Shown: in pieces, positions 31,150 to 40,360 of the stretch
Layout of the letters: the number at the start of each line of letters is the position of its first letter
How positions within the stretch are numbered: the stretch's first letter is position 1
Assembly (NCBI GenBank): GCA_035459965.1
Contig: DATHXC010000002.1
Span: forward strand, 128,086 to 192,085
Reading direction: 5' to 3'
Origin: DATHXC01 sp035459965
Lineage (GTDB): Bacteria > Pseudomonadota > Gammaproteobacteria > Burkholderiales > Methylophilaceae
DNA: 64,000 nt
Notes under the pieces: model-generated
What the model saw: only the letters and a program-made list of their open reading frames with translations
Database searches by the model: none
What the model was told of the DNA's origin: nothing
Made by a program: the position numbers and the translations under genes

Positions 31150-32214
31150 ATGAAGAATCTACATCTATTGACGGCATTAGCGTTACTGCTAATCGCCAGT
31201 GCCGTTTCGGCAGCAGAGTTGGGTAACAACTGCACAACCAGCATGGCCGTCGGGCTCATGGTACCAAGCGATTGTTCAAATAGCTCAATGGTTGAGGGCA
31301 AAACTTACTGTTTTGGTAACGCTGACTCGAAAGCCGCATTCGATAAGGCGGAAAATAAAACTGAAATCATTGCCAAAGCGACTGCTTTCTACAAAAAAAA
31401 TGCGGCTGCAGAGCCTGAGCGAGAACAAATAAGTCAGCAACAAGCACTGGACCAAATTAAAAGTACCAGCTGTGATTTATCCAACAAAGATCTCGGCTAC
31501 CTCGAATTCGACAAGATGGATTTGCGCCACTGCAAAATGGTGAATACCAGCTTCTTTGGCGCATATCTAAGAGGTGCCAATTTAAGCGGCACTAATATGC
31601 AGGGCGCTTACCTCAACCTGGCGCGGCTTGAAGATGCCAACCTCAGCGGTGCCAACCTTCAGGATGCCACCATATTCCAGGCGATTTTCGACAAGACCAA
31701 TTTCAAGGGTGCCAACCTCACCAATGCCCGCATGATAGGCACACTGGGCAATGTCGACATGAGTGGCGCCAATATCGTTAAAGGCCGCTTTGGGCTGGAT
31801 ATTGGCAATCAGCCGATGGGCGCCATGCGTTTTGATGCCATTGGCGGCAACTTTGCAGACAGTAATTTTGAGGGCGCAGACATTAACCGCTCCAACTTCA
31901 AGTTTGCCGATTTCAGGAATGCCAACCTGCGCAATACTGACCTGTTCCGCGCGGACTTAAGCAAGGCTGACCTGACTGGTGCTGATATTACCGGTGCCAA
32001 CATGAACGAATCCATACTGGATGGCACCATCATGACCAACGTTAAAGGCCTGGAAGCCACCAAGGGCTATGACATCAGCAAGGGTAAATGTGTGGATTGC
32101 ATGGCAATCCCTATTGCCAATAGTAGTGAAGCTGTAGAAGCGGTCAAACTAGGCCCAGCCATGCTGGCTGCAAAATGCGTCATGTTGCAACAGCAGCAAG
32201 CCCGCGCACAATAA
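31150..32214 (+). CDS. Exported pentapeptide-repeat protein
   Basis: This 354-residue protein has an N-terminal signal peptide (MKNLHLLTALALLLIASAVSAA). From about residue 110 it carries many A(N/D)LXX pentapeptide units (GANLS GTNMQ, DANLS GANLQ, DADLS KADLT), which form a quadrilateral beta-helix. There are six Cys residues near the N-terminus and C-terminus (TTSMAVGLMVPSDC, CVDCM). Unlike the gyrase-protecting Qnr family, the signal peptide predicts a periplasmic location. Function unknown. Confidence 0.85.
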   Translation: MKNLHLLTALALLLIASAVSAAELGNNCTTSMAVGLMVPSDCSNSSMVEGKTYCFGNADSKAAFDKAENKTEIIAKATAFYKKNAAAEPEREQISQQQALDQIKSTSCDLSNKDLGYLEFDKMDLRHCKMVNTSFFGAYLRGANLSGTNMQGAYLNLARLEDANLSGANLQDATIFQAIFDKTNFKGANLTNARMIGTLGNVDMSGANIVKGRFGLDIGNQPMGAMRFDAIGGNFADSNFEGADINRSNFKFADFRNANLRNTDLFRADLSKADLTGADITGANMNESILDGTIMTNVKGLEATKGYDISKGKCVDCMAIPIANSSEAVEAVKLGPAMLAAKCVMLQQQQARAQ

Positions 32215-32219
32215 TTTAA

Positions 32220-32891
32220 CTATTGCCCGTGCGCCATCTGCTCCAGTGCTTTGCGCTGGAGCACTGCAATATGACCACGCCCCAGCGTCACCCAGCCCTT
32301 CTGTTCAAAACGCTTAAGCTGGCGGCTCACCACTTCACGCGCAGTCCCCAGTTCATCCGCCATCTGCTGATGCGTACGCACGATTTCCGACTGCGGCGCC
32401 TCCAGCAGCAACTTGGCCAAACGTGCATCCAAGCTATGAAAAGCCACCTCATCCAGCAGCACAATCAGATCGCTGATCAGCGCACCGTAGTTTTCCATCA
32501 CAAAGCGCCTGAACACTGCTGAGTCGATCATCAACTGGTTAAATGCTGCCGCCGGGATAATCACATCACGGATCGGCTCTTCCACAATAGTCGAAGCCGG
32601 ATAATCACTACGGCCAAGCAGGCAGGTCGTCGTCAACACACAGGTTTCGCCAGCGGCCACGCGATATAGCAGGATTTCACGGCCGCCACTGGACATCTTG
32701 TAAACACGCGACTGCCCTGCGAGGCGCAATACATAAGCGTTGCAGGGCATGCCCTCAGAATAACCTATGGTGCCGACCGGCGCCTCGACAATACGTGCCG
32801 ATTTTGCCATGAGCTCACGCGCATTGGGTTCAAGCGCTAACAAGGCGGGGAAAGTTTCCAGCCAGTCCAGATGTTCTGTTGTCGTTTGCAT
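32220..32891 (-). CDS. Crp/Fnr-family transcription regulator
   Basis: This 223-residue protein has an N-terminal cyclic-nucleotide-binding-type beta-roll (VEAPVGTIGYSEGMPCNAYVLRLAGQSRVYK, RVAAGETCVLTTTCLLGR), a dimer helix and a C-terminal helix-turn-helix (THQQMADELGTAREVVSRQLKRFEQKGWV). No N-terminal four-Cys cluster of FNR type is seen, and the cNMP-binding Arg/Glu pair is not evident. The ATG at 32891 is preceded by GGAG at nine bases; the gene reads divergently from the SbmA-like gene, which it may control. Confidence 0.87.
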   Translation of the reverse strand: MQTTTEHLDWLETFPALLALEPNARELMAKSARIVEAPVGTIGYSEGMPCNAYVLRLAGQSRVYKMSSGGREILLYRVAAGETCVLTTTCLLGRSDYPASTIVEEPIRDVIIPAAAFNQLMIDSAVFRRFVMENYGALISDLIVLLDEVAFHSLDARLAKLLLEAPQSEIVRTHQQMADELGTAREVVSRQLKRFEQKGWVTLGRGHIAVLQRKALEQMAHGQ

Positions 32892-33048
32892 CCTGCGTTT
32901 CTCCAAGAATTTTTTAATTATTTTTTAAATTCAGATTGCTGATTCCAAATATAAACCATATCTTACAGCCAACATAAACTAAGCTATATTTATGATGATA
33001 CAAGCCAAGTTATGGACTCTTACTCAATTTACGTTACGGACGCGCTAA

Positions 33049-34278
33049 ATGTTTAAATCATTTTTCCCTGATTCACGCTGGTTCTGGCTTTCAGTCATCG
33101 TTTGGTCCGCAATTTGTTGCGCAGGCTGGTATGAATTTGATGTCAGGCTGGGCACCCTCTTTGGGCTCAATGTGGCAGAAGAACCAGTGATCGGCCTTGG
33201 CCATTTTGTGAGTGATTCATTTTTGCTGTTTTATGCTTATTACGCGCTTTGTGTAGGCTTGTTTGCATTGTTCTGGTTCAAGTTCAAACCCAGCCGCTGG
33301 CAGTGGTGGTCTATTGTGGGCTCGGCGTTTATCCTGTTTTCCACCTACTACTCGGTACAGGTATCCGTAGCGATCAATAACTGGCGCAGGCCGTTTTTTG
33401 ATGCCGTGCAGGGCGCGCTTTCACCAAACGCCAAAGTAACCACGCAACAACTTTATGACCTGCTGATCATCTTTGCCGAGATCGCTTTCATCGCCATCGT
33501 GGTGTATGTCATTACACGCTTTGTGGTAAGCCATTACATCTTCCGCTGGCGTACCGCGATGAACGATTACTACACCGCACAATGGGCACAGTTAAGACAT
33601 ATCGAAGGCGCCTCTCAGCGCGTGCAAGAAGACACCATGCGCTTTTCCACCACCATGGAAACGCTGGGTGTGTCGATGGTGGAATCGATCATGACGCTGT
33701 TCGCATTTTTACCAGTGCTATGGAGCTTGTCGGCCTATGTCAGCGAGTTACCGCTGTTTGGAAATATACCTGCACCGTTGTTTACAGCGGCCATTGCATG
33801 GTCAGTGTTTGGTACGCTGCTGCTCGCTGCGGTGGGGGTAAAACTACCGGGGCTGGAGTTTAAAAACCAGCGCGTAGAAGCGGCTTACCGCAAGGAGCTG
33901 GTGTATGGCGAAGATGACCACAACCGCGCGCAACCGCCAACGCTAAAAGAGTTATTTGCAGATGTGCGCAAAAATTACTTCCGGCTTTACTTTCACTATA
34001 TGTACTTCAACGTCGCACGCAGCCTGTACCTGCAAGCCGACAACATCTTTGCCTACTTGATTCTGGTGCCCACCATCGTCGCAGGGAAAATCACGTTTGG
34101 CATATTGCAGCAGATACTCACCGCGTTTTCCCAAGTGAGCAACTCGTTTCAATACCTAGTGAACTCATGGACGACCATCGTCGAGCTGATCTCCATTTAC
34201 AAACGGTTGAGTGCATTTGAGGCGGCGATTAAGCATGAGCCTTTACCTAAGATAGATCAAAATTTGGCGGCCGATTAG
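33049..34278 (+). CDS. SbmA/BacA-like peptide transporter
   Basis: This 409-residue inner membrane protein resembles SbmA/BacA. The typical segments are NNWRRPFFDAVQGAL, RWRTAMNDYYTAQW, EGASQRVQEDTMRFSTTME, and LVNSWTTIVELISIYKRLSAFE near the C-terminus. SbmA-type proteins take up antimicrobial peptides, microcins and B12-like molecules using proton motive force. There are about eight predicted membrane helices. It lacks an ATP-binding domain, unlike the BclA type. It lies divergently from the Crp/Fnr gene. Confidence 0.88.
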   Translation: MFKSFFPDSRWFWLSVIVWSAICCAGWYEFDVRLGTLFGLNVAEEPVIGLGHFVSDSFLLFYAYYALCVGLFALFWFKFKPSRWQWWSIVGSAFILFSTYYSVQVSVAINNWRRPFFDAVQGALSPNAKVTTQQLYDLLIIFAEIAFIAIVVYVITRFVVSHYIFRWRTAMNDYYTAQWAQLRHIEGASQRVQEDTMRFSTTMETLGVSMVESIMTLFAFLPVLWSLSAYVSELPLFGNIPAPLFTAAIAWSVFGTLLLAAVGVKLPGLEFKNQRVEAAYRKELVYGEDDHNRAQPPTLKELFADVRKNYFRLYFHYMYFNVARSLYLQADNIFAYLILVPTIVAGKITFGILQQILTAFSQVSNSFQYLVNSWTTIVELISIYKRLSAFEAAIKHEPLPKIDQNLAAD

Positions 34279-34368
34279 GATTTGTTCACGCTATTGAGCT
34301 ATTTTATTGGAATTAAGCCTGCCTGAGAGACATATTACATGCGGCTCGCAGGCCGACTCGTGTGCATG

Positions 34369-35682
34369 TTATGCCAGATGTTTTCGTTTTTTCCAGAGCA
34401 GGCCTAGCAGCGGCTTGACGCTGATGCCGTGCAGGAATACTGACAGGGCAATCACCACCAGTGTAAGTGGCAGTAGTTTTTCAGCAATATTGGTCGGCAA
34501 GCCATGATCGATGGCATACATCAAATAATACAGAGAGCCTATCCCGCGAATCCCGAACCAGCCGACCAGGCTGCGCATACGCCATGGCATGCCGCCGCCC
34601 ATGGTAACGACTAGTACGCTGATGGGGCGGGCTATTGCAAATAAAAACAGGGCAAATGTGACTGTTTGCCAAGTCCAGAAGGCGCGGGTCATCATGCCAC
34701 CCACCAATAGAATAATGATGACTTCCGAAAGGCCTTCCAGGTATTCCTTGAACACCAACGAACCTTCACTGACTGTGGAATCGTGACCTTTATTTTTACC
34801 AGCTTCTTTATTTTCACTATCTTTAACTTCGCTGGGTTTATTTTCAGGTGTGGGTGTAGCCAGATTGTCCTGGCTTATCTCCCGGTGATGCAATGCAACT
34901 GCCGCAAAAAATACTGCCAGAAAGCCCCAGGTATGCGCCATCACCGCCAAGCCGTACACTACACCTATCAAGCCCAGGCTCAGGAACTCGTGCTTGAAGG
35001 TATTTTCCGGATCACGCATGCGCAGTCGCTTAGTCAGCCAGGCAAGCCCTTTGCCAGCTGCGATGCCAATAGCAATGCCGCCTGCGGTCGCCCAGAGGAG
35101 ATCAATTGACAGCCATTTCACGCCCATATTGCCGAGATCATGCACACCCAACAGGCCCAGGCCCAGCATCACGAAGGGGAACGCAGTGCCATCGTTCATG
35201 CCGCCCTCGCTCGTCAATGTAAAGCGCAACTGGTCACGGTCACCCGGCTCGCGGATTTGCACATCTGTCGCCAGTACTGGGTCGGTGGGCGCCAGGATGG
35301 CACCCAGCAATATGCCCGCGCCCAAAGGCAAATCCAGCAAGTAATAAGCAAACGCCGCCACCAGACTCACGGTGATGACGATAGAAACTGTGGCGAGCAA
35401 CACGGGCACTTTCCACTGCGAAAGCCGGATGGGAAAAGGCATTTTTACCCCGACCGAGAACAGGGAAACTAGCACCGCCATTTCTGTGAGCAATTCCAGC
35501 AGATGCGACTCCTTGAAGGGCTGGAACTGGAATACGCCCAGAAACGTCGGCCCAAAGATGAGCCCTGCAATTAAATAAACGATAGAAGTCGTGAATGGCA
35601 GAGACTGCATTTTTGTTGAGGTCAGGCCCATGGTCATCATCAACAGGCCAACCAGCAAGAACCATTGGGGATTGCTGATCAT
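34369..35682 (-). CDS. Cation:proton antiporter (CPA1/NhaP-like)
   Basis: This 437-residue protein has 12 or so membrane helices, the conserved LAPTDPVLATDVQ motif, EGGMNDGTAFP and GWFGIRGIGSLYYL typical of NhaP/CPA1 antiporters. A hydrophilic insertion (about residues 275-310, with KPSEVKDSENKEAGKNKGHD) lies between helices. It would exchange Na+ or K+ for protons across the inner membrane. Its 5' end overlaps the PAP2 gene by four bases, so it is the last gene of the minus-strand lipid operon. Confidence 0.87.
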   Translation of the reverse strand: MISNPQWFLLVGLLMMTMGLTSTKMQSLPFTTSIVYLIAGLIFGPTFLGVFQFQPFKESHLLELLTEMAVLVSLFSVGVKMPFPIRLSQWKVPVLLATVSIVITVSLVAAFAYYLLDLPLGAGILLGAILAPTDPVLATDVQIREPGDRDQLRFTLTSEGGMNDGTAFPFVMLGLGLLGVHDLGNMGVKWLSIDLLWATAGGIAIGIAAGKGLAWLTKRLRMRDPENTFKHEFLSLGLIGVVYGLAVMAHTWGFLAVFFAAVALHHREISQDNLATPTPENKPSEVKDSENKEAGKNKGHDSTVSEGSLVFKEYLEGLSEVIIILLVGGMMTRAFWTWQTVTFALFLFAIARPISVLVVTMGGGMPWRMRSLVGWFGIRGIGSLYYLMYAIDHGLPTNIAEKLLPLTLVVIALSVFLHGISVKPLLGLLWKKRKHLA

Positions 35683-36506
35683 GTAGCAGGTGTTACAAGA
35701 GCATTGTGGCGTTGCTCAAGCAGGTGGATAGTCAAGATGGTCAGTGTCAGCCAGCACAGTCCAGACAAAGCACCGGCGATGACATCGCTCAGGTAATGCA
35801 CCTGAAGGAATACGCGGCTGCAGGCGATGGTAAAGGCCAGGCTAACTACTGAGACTAAAATCGCAGGGTGCCATTGCCTGGGAGTGCTGCGCAGCAATAT
35901 ATAGGCAATTATGCCGTAGGTGACCACGGCGCCTGATGTATGGCCACTGGGAAAGCTCCAGCCATTGGCCACTACCAAACCATGCTCGTGCACAGGGCGT
36001 ACACGCTCGAATATGGCCTTTAGGGATGGGTTGAGAATGGAGTTGCCGCCAATAGCCATCACGGTGCCCAATGCCAGTAGGTAGCGCTTGCTTAGCAGCA
36101 TTGCACCCGCCATCACTGTACAAATGACCGTGTAGGTGAATGTATCCCCGGCATGCGTCACCAGTGCAAAGAATTGCAATGCCGCTGGCGGAGTGCTCAT
36201 GCCAACTGAATCGGCCAGCGCATGGTCGAACTGGGGCAGCGCCTCTATTTCGGCAAGTGCAGCTGCGATAATTGCAAAACCTGCAATGCAAGTAACCATG
36301 ATTGCAACGGCAAAATAGAGGGGTAAATCAGATGAATCCTGCGTGTATTTCTGTTGCAAATATCGAATAAGAGAATGCGAAGACAGCGTGATGACGAAGA
36401 GGACAGTTAGCCCGAGAAAGTAAAGGTTTAATGCATTTGTACCGACAAGATTGCCGCCCTGCTCGCCAATAAATGAGCCGGAAAGCGCGCTTGCTATCTC
36501 ATTCAT
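35679..36506 (-). CDS. PAP2-family phosphatase
   Basis: This 275-residue integral membrane protein carries the three PAP2 motifs: KAIFERVRP, SFPSGHTSG and SRVFLQVHYLSDV, which hold the catalytic His residues. It would remove phosphate from undecaprenyl pyrophosphate, phosphatidate or phosphatidylglycerol phosphate. About six membrane helices are predicted. It follows the metallophosphoesterase (22-base gap) and overlaps the antiporter gene. Confidence 0.93.
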   Translation of the reverse strand: MNEIASALSGSFIGEQGGNLVGTNALNLYFLGLTVLFVITLSSHSLIRYLQQKYTQDSSDLPLYFAVAIMVTCIAGFAIIAAALAEIEALPQFDHALADSVGMSTPPAALQFFALVTHAGDTFTYTVICTVMAGAMLLSKRYLLALGTVMAIGGNSILNPSLKAIFERVRPVHEHGLVVANGWSFPSGHTSGAVVTYGIIAYILLRSTPRQWHPAILVSVVSLAFTIACSRVFLQVHYLSDVIAGALSGLCWLTLTILTIHLLEQRHNALVTPAT

Positions 36507-36527
36507 ATCACAAGCTCATTCATGTCA

Positions 36528-37343
36528 TCAAGCATCGCAAACCAGGCTGTGTACGCTGACTTGCTCAAAGCTGTCGCTGCTAAGCTGGTAATCCCAGCGC
36601 TCGATATCACAATGCCGCCTTGCGTCAGTTAAGCCCTTGTAACGGATCAAGTTGACCGAGTTGCCAGCCTCATGCCGCAATCGGCTTGAAATGCAGGTGC
36701 CAGCCTGGAGCGCCCATGTCTTCCTGCCTAGTTCAGGATATTGCACATGCAGCTCGCTCAAGTAGGGTAAATGTATGTGCCCACCCAGGATCAGGTCTGC
36801 GCCTGCTGCTGACCAACGCCTGATAGCCTCTGCATGGCCATGCAGTAAGTCTATCTTGTCCTCCTCTCGTAGTACGCTGACAGGCTGATGCGTGACGACA
36901 ATGCGCAACTGCTCGCTGGTCGCATGCTTGAGTAAGGCCTCAACCCGTTGTATTTGCCTGGCAGATACCTCGCCATCCACATGGCGATAACGGCGAGTGG
37001 TATTCAGGGTAATGACCAGCATGTGCTGTGAGGAGTGCACTGGCTCCAGCTCTTTACCGAACTCGCGTTTAAAACGGGAGTATGGTGAAAAAAAACGGGC
37101 GACCAAGTTAAACAGGGGAATATCGTGATTTCCCGGTATCACCAGTTGCTGGTTAATACCCAGGCCGTCGACAAATGCTCGCGCGGCGCGGAATTGATGC
37201 GGCCGGGCTCGTTGCGTGATATCACCGGAAAGTATCAGCACGTCTGGCGAGAGGGATTTTACCAGTCGTTCGAGTGCTGTCACGACCTGCGGCAACTCGG
37301 TGCCGAAATGGGGATCCGATAACTGTATGACTGATGGCATCAT
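36528..37343 (-). CDS. Calcineurin-like metallophosphoesterase
   Basis: This 271-residue protein has the metallophosphoesterase signatures: QLSDPHFG, LSGDITQRA, IPGNHDIPLF, VVTHQPVS and GGHIHLPY. These hold the two metal ions. The substrate is not clear. The gene overlaps the kinase gene by four bases and precedes the PAP2 gene, which suggests a role in phospholipid head group or isoprenoid phosphate metabolism, possibly as the soluble counterpart. Confidence 0.93.
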   Translation of the reverse strand: MMPSVIQLSDPHFGTELPQVVTALERLVKSLSPDVLILSGDITQRARPHQFRAARAFVDGLGINQQLVIPGNHDIPLFNLVARFFSPYSRFKREFGKELEPVHSSQHMLVITLNTTRRYRHVDGEVSARQIQRVEALLKHATSEQLRIVVTHQPVSVLREEDKIDLLHGHAEAIRRWSAAGADLILGGHIHLPYLSELHVQYPELGRKTWALQAGTCISSRLRHEAGNSVNLIRYKGLTDARRHCDIERWDYQLSSDSFEQVSVHSLVCDA

Positions 37344-38332
37344 GCGGCTTCTGGCACAGCTTCAAGTGCGGGTTCAAGAGCAGGCGATTGGGTTTCGACA
37401 GCAGGCCGGGGCTTGATTAACAGCAATGAATCCGGCCATACGCGGAACTCAAGCGGTGTATTCATCCACAAAATCTCGCCATCGGTCGCCACCTTAATCC
37501 GCTTCAACCTACGAGGTAAAGTTGGCTTGATGGTAATGTTGCTGAAGCTGAAACTATCGACGCTGGGCGCTTCACCCAGCCTGCCAGCGATGCTCCGCAA
37601 CATGATACCCAGCATCTTTAGGGCACTGACTGGCTTAAGCATCACGGCTGCAAGGCGGTCTTTTCCTATTGCATCTACCAGTGGTATGCCTACCTGCTCC
37701 ATTTGCAATGCATTATTCCCCACAAAAAGCGTTTGCGTCACTACATCACGCGATTGGCCCTGATGCACTATCGTCAGCCGCATCAAACGCTGACGACTGA
37801 ATATGCTGACAATCCCAGACATGAAGGCAACAAACCGCGAGCGTCCATAGCGACGCTTGTTAGTCTCCCGCTCCTCCAGTATTTCCGGATAAAGGCCGAC
37901 ACTGGCATTAACCAGGAATATACGTTCATTCACCACCCCAGTTTGCACGGGCTCCGGCGCATCATTTATCAGCACTTGCAAGGCTTCATCCGTATCACCG
38001 GGAATGCGGTGGGTACGGCTAAAGTAATTGAATGTACCATGAGGAAGCACCCCGAATTTACAGCCGCTTCCCGCCACCACCTGCGACACGGCATTGATTG
38101 CACCGTCGCCCCCAGCAATCACCAGCACGCCGTCGCAGGCCAGTACCTGCTTTAACGTTTCCTTTGCAATCTGTTGGAGTTTGGCCGCATCGTCAATCAG
38201 TATCAATTCATACTCACGCCCTGCGGCCTGCATTGCGGATTTTATTTTCTGCTGGGTATTTTCATGGTCGTTATTGCCAGACTTGGCATTGAGCATGATG
38301 AAAAATTTTGAATCGGATTTAAACTCGCTCAT
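37340..38332 (-). CDS. Diacylglycerol kinase family lipid kinase
   Basis: This 330-residue protein has the catalytic GGDG motif (IAGGDGAINAV) and the conserved PHGTFNYFSR of the diacylglycerol/sphingosine kinase (YegS-type) family. It would phosphorylate diacylglycerol or a related lipid from ATP. I start at ATG 38332 (MSEFKSDSKFF), as the 23 residues upstream are unconserved in pattern, with AGGCG before it. It overlaps the metallophosphoesterase gene by four bases. The C-terminal 30 residues are Pro/Glu/Ala-rich. Confidence 0.87.
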   Translation of the reverse strand: MSEFKSDSKFFIMLNAKSGNNDHENTQQKIKSAMQAAGREYELILIDDAAKLQQIAKETLKQVLACDGVLVIAGGDGAINAVSQVVAGSGCKFGVLPHGTFNYFSRTHRIPGDTDEALQVLINDAPEPVQTGVVNERIFLVNASVGLYPEILEERETNKRRYGRSRFVAFMSGIVSIFSRQRLMRLTIVHQGQSRDVVTQTLFVGNNALQMEQVGIPLVDAIGKDRLAAVMLKPVSALKMLGIMLRSIAGRLGEAPSVDSFSFSNITIKPTLPRRLKRIKVATDGEILWMNTPLEFRVWPDSLLLIKPRPAVETQSPALEPALEAVPEAA

Positions 38333-38494
38333 TGAACGTCGCCTAGTATTAATGACAGCTATATGATTTTTAATATCAAAGCATGCCATCGCAACAGTCA
38401 ATCAGAGTATCGGCTTTAAGCCGGTATCCATGTAGGAATTAACTTACCATTTCACTCTTTAGAATAAACCCAAGAAAAGGGTTAGCCTAAATGA

Positions 38495-39958
38495 TTACTC
38501 CATTAGCAGCTTGATCACCTCAAGCCCGAATCCCACGCCAAACCCATTGGTGTCACTCGCCACCGCACCCAGCCCACCCTTACGGCTATAGCATGACAAA
38601 TCCACGTGTATCCATGGCACATCACCTTCGATGAACTTGGACAGGAATCGTGTCGCCAGTACGTGGTCTGCGCCACCTTCCAGCGTGCATTGCTTGATAT
38701 CGGCGATGCTGCTTTCCAGTTCTTCGTCGTAATCTTCATCAAACGGAAAAACGCAGACACGCTCACCTGCCGCTGCACCCGCCCCGACTGCCTTGCACAG
38801 CAACTCGGGGGTGTTACCCAGTATGCCGCTATAGCGATCCCCCAATGCCGCGACCATGCTACCGGTGAGGGTGGCAAAGTCCATCATGAACTCCGGCTTT
38901 TCGCGTGAAGCCAATGTGAGCGTATCTGCCAGCACCATGCGGCCTTCGGCATCGGTATGGACGATCTCGATAGTAGTGCCATTAAGCGCAGTGACAACAT
39001 CATTCTGTTTATACGCCAGGGGACCTATATGGTTTTGCGCAATAGCGAGCCAGCAATCGATTTTGATTGGCAACTCAGCCTTGCTGGCTGCCAACAATAT
39101 CCCTAGTGCTACTGCTGAGCCATTCATATCCTCGTGCATGCCGTTCATGTACTTGGATGGTTTGAGGTTATGGCCCCCGGTATCAAAACAGATGCCTTTA
39201 CCGACGATAGCAATATGTTTCTTTACGTCTTTGGGGTTGTAAGTCAGGTGCACAATGGCGGCATCCACCGGGTCGGAGCCTTGACCAACAGCCACGAAAG
39301 CGCCTGCGCCCATTTTCTTGAGCTTGCGCATGTCGTATTCCTCATGCTTCCAGCCATTGTCCTTGGCGAGCTTCTGCACTTTTTCACGATACAGCGTCGG
39401 GGTCAGCTCATTAGGCGGCAGCATACTGAGTTGGCGCGTCAGACTGTTGCCAGCCACCAGCGCTTTCACTTCAGCAAAGCCGTCGGCCTCCTTCCATCCA
39501 TGCACGGCGATGGTTTTAAGCGCATGCGATTTCTGTTTAGACTTAGCCCCTTTGCGCTCCGGCAACTCAGCCGCATTCACCGATGCTACATAATAGGCGT
39601 CGCGCGCTCCTTGTTGGCGCATTTTGTCACTACCGAATACGGCAATTGCCAGGGTTTGCGGTTTTTCATCCAGCAGCGGCTTGATAGCTTTACGCAGCAG
39701 GGTGTGACGCTGAAAAGGGTTCAGCTTGCCATCCAGCACCAGCCAGGTTGCCACGCCGCCATTGGGCAGGTCTGCCGTCACCGGGGTTTTTGCGAGGTCT
39801 GCGTATTTATTGCGGTTGCGTTTTAATTTGGCTTCGAGCACTGCTACAAACGGCAAATTGGCAGGCTTATTGCTAGACAAAACAAAAAGCAAATGACTGG
39901 TTGCTGTTAACGACTTTTCATCTGCAATAGCGGCAGATTGCTTTAATTGGATAGGCAT
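38495..39958 (-). CDS. Leucyl aminopeptidase (M17 family)
   Basis: This 487-residue metallopeptidase of the M17 family has the metal-binding segments GKGICFDTGGHNLK, DMNGSAVALGILLA and the signature NTDAEGR-like VHTDAEGRMVLADTL. It would remove N-terminal amino acids from peptides; two metal ions are bound by Lys, Asp and Glu. The family signature has His in place of the usual Asn (VHTDAEGR), as seen in PepB-type members. A weak AACCC/GGGTT hairpin lies just downstream (38467-38483). Confidence 0.92.
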   Translation of the reverse strand: MPIQLKQSAAIADEKSLTATSHLLFVLSSNKPANLPFVAVLEAKLKRNRNKYADLAKTPVTADLPNGGVATWLVLDGKLNPFQRHTLLRKAIKPLLDEKPQTLAIAVFGSDKMRQQGARDAYYVASVNAAELPERKGAKSKQKSHALKTIAVHGWKEADGFAEVKALVAGNSLTRQLSMLPPNELTPTLYREKVQKLAKDNGWKHEEYDMRKLKKMGAGAFVAVGQGSDPVDAAIVHLTYNPKDVKKHIAIVGKGICFDTGGHNLKPSKYMNGMHEDMNGSAVALGILLAASKAELPIKIDCWLAIAQNHIGPLAYKQNDVVTALNGTTIEIVHTDAEGRMVLADTLTLASREKPEFMMDFATLTGSMVAALGDRYSGILGNTPELLCKAVGAGAAAGERVCVFPFDEDYDEELESSIADIKQCTLEGGADHVLATRFLSKFIEGDVPWIHVDLSCYSRKGGLGAVASDTNGFGVGFGLEVIKLLME

Positions 39959-40360
39959 CAGTCCCTCATCATTTAAATATTGATAGCGCTTACACGGCCG
40001 GAAACAACGCCCTCCTCCCTATGCAAACTGTACAAAACCTTGTGCCAAACCTTATGGTAAATCTTATGCTAAAACTTGACCTAAACAGCCAAAAAAGCCA
40101 ATATATGGCCTGCGCCAACTGTCTCAAGCAGATGGCTCACCCCATAAGCTTGGTTCCACTTGTTTTGTTATTAAGTGCGTATAAGTTTAATGGCCCCACC
40201 CAGCTGAGCTGGTAGTTTGCCAATAGCCTGATATATAAGTTCTAAATTTGACAGATTAGCCCTGAATTAGCCAGTGAGGACATTGCATGTATTTCCCAGC
40301 ATATAACTCCTGGCTGATTATACCTACAGCGAACCACAAAAGTTTTCCGGAGATCTCCAT
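39959..40360. other. Long aceE upstream region
   Basis: These 402 bases separate the divergent aminopeptidase and aceE genes and hold their promoters. A four-unit tandem repeat of about 12 bases lies at 40035-40082. No convincing sigma-70 pair was fixed. An open frame at 40021-40215 is probably not a gene. Confidence 0.4.
40035..40082. repeat. Four imperfect 12-bp tandem repeats upstream of aceE
   Basis: Units of 12 bases follow one another: AAACCTTGTGCC, AAACCTTATGGT, AAATCTTATGCT and AAAACTTGACCT. The AAAcCTT part is common. It lies about 280 bases before the aceE start. It may be a regulator array or a slipped-strand repeat. Confidence 0.5.

Noticed and set aside
40021..40215. 64-residue frame upstream of aceE
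   Set aside because: It runs through the 12-bp tandem repeat, has no ribosome site and no family-like pattern; kept as a repeat only.
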